From positions 1-9,449 of the forward strand of contig DATGHS010000102.1 in the NCBI GenBank assembly GCA_035307785.1: 9,449 bases of DNA, given 5' to 3'. The position numbers and the translations under genes are program-made. Below are positions 6,106 through 9,449 of the stretch, piece by piece. The DNA comes from DATGHS01 sp035307785 (GTDB lineage Bacteria > Planctomycetota > Planctomycetia > Gemmatales > Gemmataceae). The notes under the pieces were generated by a model that was not told the origin of the DNA, searched no databases, and worked only from the letters and a program-made list of their open reading frames with translations. Each line of letters starts with the position of its first letter. Position 1 is the first letter of the stretch.

Positions 6106-6131
6106 CCCCCTACACGAGTAGGGGGTTTTTT
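6106..6131 (+). terminator. Rho-independent terminator
   Basis: CCCCCTAC and GTAGGGGG-type arms: CCCCCTA (6106-6112) pairs with TAGGGGG (6119-6125), with a further C-G pair inside and a 4-base loop ACGA, followed by TTTTTT (6126-6131). It faces the plus strand only, because no matching run flanks the left arm. It would end the transcript of the secreted helical protein and insulate the tRNA gene. Confidence 0.85.
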
Positions 6132-6151
6132 GTTAGCATTCCAGTGCCGAT

Positions 6152-6179
6152 TTGGTGGCGAATGGTGAGGCGATAAAAT
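6152..6179 (+). promoter_or_regulatory. Candidate promoter of the tRNA-Gln gene
   Basis: TTGGTG (6152-6157), a 16-base spacer and TAAAAT (6174-6179), the latter within GATAAAAT. It stands right after the terminator and about 70 bases ahead of the tRNA, which would leave a 5' leader for RNase P to remove. The -35 box is only a moderate match. Confidence 0.35.
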
Positions 6180-6251
6180 GGTGGGATTTCAAAAAGGTAA
6201 ATGAAAGGCAGAAGGGAAAAGCCGCTGAAAGCCCTTGGAAACAGGCATTTT

Positions 6252-6322
6252 TGGGGAATAGTGTAACGGTAGCACAACTGACTCTGGATCAGTTTGTCTA
6301 GGTTCGAATCCTAGTTCCCCAG
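6252..6322 (+). tRNA. trnQ: tRNA-Gln (anticodon CTG)
   Basis: A full 71-base cloverleaf. The acceptor stem TGGGGAA pairs perfectly with TTCCCCA, with discriminator G. The D arm is GTGT / GCAC with a GGT loop. The anticodon arm is ACTGA / TCAGT around CTCTGGA, giving anticodon CTG. The variable loop has 4 bases, and the T arm is CTAGG-TTCGAAT-CCTAG. The U1-A72 pair and G73 agree with glutamine identity. The 3' CCA is not encoded (GCTT follows) and must be added by nucleotidyltransferase. The T6 run at 6345-6350 downstream may contribute to ending the transcript, but it lies in the loop of a stem rather than after one. Confidence 0.97.
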
Positions 6323-6379
6323 CTTGGAATTTCGTAGGCGTCAGTTTTTTCTTGCTGGCGCAAATAATCCGAATTCTTG

Positions 6380-6408
6380 TTGACAACGCTGCTGCGCCCG
6401 CGCAGACT
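6380..6408 (+). promoter_or_regulatory. Candidate promoter of the small-protein/TPR pair
   Basis: A perfect TTGACA (6380-6385), a 17-base spacer and CAGACT (6403-6408). The -10 box keeps the important A2 and T6 positions but matches only 3 of 6 bases. Transcription from about 6415 would leave a leader near 34 bases before the ATG at 6449. Confidence 0.4.
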
Positions 6409-6448
6409 GAATGGAAGGTTCCCTTTTCCAACTCCCATCGGGTGCCTT

Positions 6449-6700
6449 ATGTTCCGCTTGCTCGCTACATTCGCCTGTCTGTTCGCGCTTTGCGGCGTTG
6501 CGTCGGCTTGCCTGAATGACTCGGAATTACCGGGGCACGAGCGCGAGTTTCGCTCGAGTTACAAGCGCGAGGCGCCGCCGGCGCCTTCGACCGATTCACA
6601 GCCTTCATCGAATACGCCGCTGGTGCTGTACGGCACCGGCGGAGCGCTGCTGGCCGGGGCGGGATTGATGATCCTTCGCAGGCCCTCGACGAAAGCATGA
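6449..6700 (+). CDS. Small exported protein with C-terminal membrane anchor, function unknown
   Basis: 83 residues. An N-terminal signal segment (MFRLLATFACLFALCGVASA) ends before CLNDSELPGHEREF. A polar, Pro/Ser-rich middle (APPAPSTDSQPSSNTP) leads to a second hydrophobic stretch (LVLYGTGGALLAGAGLMIL) closed by RRPSTKA. The expected form is an exported peptide of about 40 residues held in the membrane at its C-terminus, with a positive stop. The Cys after ASA raises the possibility of a lipoprotein, but the -3 position is Ala rather than Leu or Val, so it is not a good lipobox. The frame is open back to 6377, but the ATG at 6449 is chosen because the signal sequence starts there. The ribosome site (GGGTG) is weak. 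It ends 3 bases before the TPR gene and the two are surely one transcript. No named family recognised. Confidence 0.75.
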   Translation: MFRLLATFACLFALCGVASACLNDSELPGHEREFRSSYKREAPPAPSTDSQPSSNTPLVLYGTGGALLAGAGLMILRRPSTKA

Positions 6701-6703
6701 GTC

Positions 6704-8194
6704 ATGTCGCGTGGCGGGCGACTTATCTGGACGCTGTTGGCGGCCGGCGTCGCCTTTGTGCCCGGCTGCATCGGCAGCGCTTTTCTGTTTCGCACCAACA
6801 CGGGCCCAATAACCGAATCCGTTCCCCTTCCGCATCATGTGCCCAAGTCGCCGAATGCGGCCTCGTTCCGCTTTGCCATGGCGCATGATGTCATTCACGA
6901 GCGCTATCCGAAGCACGGCTCGGTCTGGTACATGGAGCGCGAACGGCTGGCGCGCGAGAAGCTGAAATCGGTTCCCGCCGATTCCGACGAAGCCTTCGGC
7001 CTGTACGACGACATCGGCACTGGCCTCGACCGGCTCGGCAAGCCTGCCGAGGCGATTCCGCTCCTTCGCAACAAGCTGGAACTTCAGCAAAAGCGCGGCC
7101 TGAGCGGCCGTGATTTGTACACAACCTACGCCAATCTCGGCACCTTCATCGTCCACACGAATATGCCGAAGGCGATTGCCGGCGACTCGAAAGGCAAAGA
7201 CGCGGTGCGCGAAGGGATCGATCTGCTGAAGAAATCAGTCGAGGTGAACCCGGAAGCGCATTTCGGGCGCGAAGTTTGGCAAATTGTGCTAGCCGAGTTT
7301 CTGCTTGCCGCCAGCGATGATCCGAAGTTGATGACGAAGTTCGATTTTGTAGGGGATCGGATTGACCAGCCTTGGGGGGAATTGCGAACGTCGGAGCATG
7401 TCGCGCGGTTTAAAGATAGAAGCAAGGACTCTTTCGGGCGGGCTTCATTCTTTGGTTTGGGTTACGTGGATGAACGCGAATTTCAACGGCAATGGAATGT
7501 GATTGGTGGCAACGAGGATCGACTGCCGGAGGTGTGGGACAACGTGAAGGGCGTGCGCGACGCGATTATGATTGTTGGTGCGGAAGAAGATTGGAAGGAC
7601 GTACCCGTACGATCGCATCGCAGCCACGCGGAGTTCGATGACCCCATGCTGGCCATCATCGGCATGTGGCGGCAGGGCGGCGGGGCGAATCCGCATTTCT
7701 GTTTGTGCATCGGCGAGATCATGCTGCGCGTTGGGCAGCGGCGGATTGCCTGGACGGCTTACGAGCGCTGCAAGCAGCTGGCCAGCCGCTACTGGCCCAA
7801 GCCCGAAATCCAGCAGGCGCTGCGCGACCATTGCGATAGCCGGCAAAAGGAGATTGAGCAGACGCTGCCGGCCGAAGAGGTGGCGAACCTGCGGCCGAAT
7901 TTCGACGATGAGCTGGCGTACGGGCAGCGCTATCAGAAGGAGTATCAGGACTTCGAGGCTGCGAAGATTGCCGCCGGGGCCGACATGCACGACGAGCATT
8001 TCTTCGATGAATTTCAGCAGCGCCACAAGCCGATTGCCTCGCCTACTGGGCCGGAGGAGTGGTACGTCTTTCAGAAGCCGTATTATGATTCCTTTCCTGC
8101 TATGTTCAATTTCATGCTAAGCGGCGGCGTGTTGTGTGCCGGCGTGGCGGCATTTCTGATGTCGTGCTGGCTATATCGGCTCACGAAAATATGA
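6704..8194 (+). CDS. TPR-like repeat protein, probable lipoprotein with C-terminal membrane helix
   Basis: 496 residues. The N-terminus is a signal sequence (MSRGGRLIWTLLAAGVAFVPGC) with V19-P20-G21-C22 as a possible lipobox. A tetratricopeptide-like region follows at about 93-186: EAFGLYDDIGTGLDRLGKPA then EAIPLLRNKLEL, a second helix pair around DLYTTYANLGTFIVH, and REGIDLLKKSVEVNPEAHFG. The middle (about 210-340) has no family I recognise. A Glu-rich helical section follows, and a last hydrophobic segment (about 472-491) ends in RLTKI. The mature protein should be exposed outside the cytoplasm and anchored at both ends if the lipobox is used. TPR regions bind partner proteins, and the small exported protein encoded directly upstream is the obvious candidate. 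The start lies 3 bases after the preceding stop, with no strong ribosome site, suggesting translational coupling. The function is unknown. Confidence 0.85.
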   Translation: MSRGGRLIWTLLAAGVAFVPGCIGSAFLFRTNTGPITESVPLPHHVPKSPNAASFRFAMAHDVIHERYPKHGSVWYMERERLAREKLKSVPADSDEAFGLYDDIGTGLDRLGKPAEAIPLLRNKLELQQKRGLSGRDLYTTYANLGTFIVHTNMPKAIAGDSKGKDAVREGIDLLKKSVEVNPEAHFGREVWQIVLAEFLLAASDDPKLMTKFDFVGDRIDQPWGELRTSEHVARFKDRSKDSFGRASFFGLGYVDEREFQRQWNVIGGNEDRLPEVWDNVKGVRDAIMIVGAEEDWKDVPVRSHRSHAEFDDPMLAIIGMWRQGGGANPHFCLCIGEIMLRVGQRRIAWTAYERCKQLASRYWPKPEIQQALRDHCDSRQKEIEQTLPAEEVANLRPNFDDELAYGQRYQKEYQDFEAAKIAAGADMHDEHFFDEFQQRHKPIASPTGPEEWYVFQKPYYDSFPAMFNFMLSGGVLCAGVAAFLMSCWLYRLTKI

Positions 8195-8213
8195 TTTATC
8201 GAGCTGGAAGGGG

Positions 8214-8286
8214 CTCTGCGTTCTCTGCGCCCTCAGCGGTTAAATACGATCAGCACATAACCGCAGAGAACGCCAAGAACGCAGAG
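8214..8286. repeat. Long imperfect inverted repeat (CTCTGCG...GCGGTTA type)
   Basis: The left arm 8214-8242 and right arm 8258-8286 are both 29 bases. They match at 24 of 29 positions when one is reversed and complemented, around a 15-base loop. Each arm begins or ends with CTCTGCGTTC or its complement and contains GCGGTTA. The arms are themselves built of the repeated word TCTGCG. Elements of this CTCTGCG/GCGGTT composition are familiar to me as dispersed intergenic repeats in several phyla. The element ends 16 bases before the start of the enolase-superfamily gene. No T-run follows, so it is not an intrinsic terminator. A hairpin here in the mRNA could affect translation of the next gene. 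Confidence 0.75.
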
Positions 8287-8302
8287 AATTAGAGAACCCC
8301 TT

Positions 8303-9449
8303 ATGCCTCCCCTGCCAACCGATATTCGCCTCGACTCAGTAGTCTTCGGCTACGAAGACTTCAATTACCGCACGCCCATCAAATTTGGCGGCATTGCGCT
8401 GGATCGAGTCACCATCCTGAACGTGCATGCCAACGTGCGCACCGTGGCGGGCAAAAGCGCCCGCGGCTTCGGCTCGATGCCGCTCGGCAATGTCTGGTCG
8501 TTCCCAAGCCGCGTGTTGAATTACGATCAGACCCTCGCGGCCATGAAGGCATTGGCCGAGCGCGTTTGTCGCCTCTTCGCCGGCTGCAAGGAAACCGGCC
8601 ATCCTATCGATCTTTTTCACGCGTTGGAGCAAGACATCTTCCGCGCTGCGGATGCGGTGAGCCGGGAACTTAAGCTGGCCGAGCCGATTCCGCAATTGTG
8701 CGCTCTGGTGGTAGCGAGCCCGTTCGATGCCGCCGTTCACGACGCGTTCGGCAAAGTTCATGGCCGCAATTGTTACCAGACCTACAGCCGCGAGTTTTTG
8801 CCGCGCGATCTCGATCACTATCTTGGACCGGAGTACGCCGGCGAACACCTGGAGCGCTATGTACTGCCAAAGGCCAAGCCGCGGATGCCGCTCTATCACT
8901 TGATCGGCGCGCTCGACCCGATTACCGATGCCGACATCAAGCAGCGGATCAACGACGGCTTGCCGGAGACGCTGCCGGAGTGGATTCGGGCCGACGGATT
9001 GACACATCTGAAGATTAAACTGAATGGCGACAATCTGAGCTGGGACGTGGAGCGCGTGTTGCAAGTCGATGAAGCCGCCGCGGAGACCCAGCACGAGCGC
9101 GGCGTGCGGCAATGGCATTATTCCCTCGATTTCAATGAACGTTGTGCCAACGTGGGCTACCTGCTTGAATTCCTGGCCCGGGTGAAAGAGCAGCGGCCGC
9201 ACGGCTTCGAGCGCATTCAGTACATCGAGCAGCCCACCGCCCGCGATCTGAAAGCCAACCGGCACAATGTCATGCACGAGGCCGCGAAGCTCAGGCCCAT
9301 TGTGATTGATGAATCGCTGATCGACCTGGAGAGCCTGAAGCTGGCTCAGGAACTGGGCTACACCGGTGCGGCTTTGAAAGCGTGCAAGGGCCAAAGTCCT
9401 ACCCTGCTGCTGGCAGCCGCGGCCCAGAAAGCCGGCCTGTTCCTCTGCG
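8303..9449 (+). CDS. Enolase-superfamily protein (mandelate racemase/muconate lactonizing type), 3' end outside window
   Basis: 382 residues are visible and the frame is open to the right edge; family members of this kind are usually near 400-450 residues, so perhaps 40-60 are missing. The superfamily's metal and acid/base residues appear in order: KIK (237-239, the KxK motif), LDFNE with metal ligand D276, IEQP with E309, IDES with D336 (E337 next), and LKACKG with K359 as the probable second base. The N-terminal capping domain is also recognisable up to about residue 60. Enzymes of this group abstract a proton alpha to a carboxylate with Mg2+; the substrate (racemisation, epimerisation, dehydration or cycloisomerisation) cannot be read from the sequence. 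It is cytoplasmic, with no signal peptide. The ATG is preceded by a weak GAGA 7 bases upstream and by the long inverted repeat. It has no evident functional tie to the TPR gene. Confidence 0.88.
   Translation, partial: MPPLPTDIRLDSVVFGYEDFNYRTPIKFGGIALDRVTILNVHANVRTVAGKSARGFGSMPLGNVWSFPSRVLNYDQTLAAMKALAERVCRLFAGCKETGHPIDLFHALEQDIFRAADAVSRELKLAEPIPQLCALVVASPFDAAVHDAFGKVHGRNCYQTYSREFLPRDLDHYLGPEYAGEHLERYVLPKAKPRMPLYHLIGALDPITDADIKQRINDGLPETLPEWIRADGLTHLKIKLNGDNLSWDVERVLQVDEAAAETQHERGVRQWHYSLDFNERCANVGYLLEFLARVKEQRPHGFERIQYIEQPTARDLKANRHNVMHEAAKLRPIVIDESLIDLESLKLAQELGYTGAALKACKGQSPTLLLAAAAQKAGLFLC

Noticed and set aside
6338..6361. Stem GCGTCAG/CTGGCGC downstream of the tRNA as a terminator
   Set aside because: The T-run lies in the loop, not after the stem, so it does not have the form of an intrinsic terminator.
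6189..6431. 80-residue minus-strand frame containing GELGFEPRQTDPESVVLPLH
   Set aside because: This is the antisense translation of the tRNA-Gln gene, a well-known false annotation.
7445..8026. 193-residue minus-strand open frame
   Set aside because: It is opposite the TPR-like gene, with Leu/Arg-rich composition and no motifs.
8336..9394. 352-residue minus-strand open frame
   Set aside because: It is the complement of the enolase-superfamily gene, which has all its active-site motifs in the plus frame.
1..9449. CRISPR array, prophage, toxin-antitoxin or defence system
   Set aside because: No regularly spaced direct repeats, phage structural motifs, nuclease or helicase motifs, or paired toxin-like small frames were seen.

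Overview
The window looks like chromosomal DNA of a GC-rich planctomycete, most likely of the Pirellula type. The evidence is recall-based: a secreted PQQ-like propeller protein with the ADWPQFRGP start typical of that phylum, a secreted helical protein with LTPxQ-like motifs, REP-like hairpins, and generously spaced single genes. No taxonomic search was possible.

Layout, left to right. (1) The window opens inside the 3' part of an IS4/IS701-type transposase (to 419). (2) A minus-strand cluster reads 2989 -> 505: a GlsB/YeaQ-type three-helix stress membrane protein, a 73-residue single-span membrane protein, and a GH13 enzyme close to glycogen branching enzymes. It ends in a clear intrinsic terminator at 459-483. 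(3) A 564-base gap (2990-3553) lies between divergent genes and holds several dyads but no convincing gene. (4) A plus-strand PQQ-like beta-propeller protein (3554-5002) carries two Gly/Pro-rich inserts. (5) A secreted helical protein (5296-5961) is followed by a GNRA-capped hairpin and an intrinsic terminator (6106-6131). (6) A tRNA-Gln(CTG) gene sits at 6252-6322. (7) A tight pair follows a TTGACA-type promoter: an 83-residue exported and anchored small protein and a 496-residue TPR-containing probable lipoprotein, 3 bases apart. (8) After a long imperfect inverted repeat (8214-8286), an enolase-superfamily gene starts at 8303 and runs off the right edge. It has no stop codon in the window.

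The minus-strand cluster may link envelope stress to storage or compatible-solute glucan metabolism, and the small-protein/TPR pair probably acts in the envelope. Both statements are inference. I found no defence system, CRISPR array, prophage or secondary-metabolite cluster. The most interesting points are the paired inserts of the propeller, the stress-membrane/GH13 cluster, the uncharacterised small-protein/TPR pair and the dispersed-repeat candidates.
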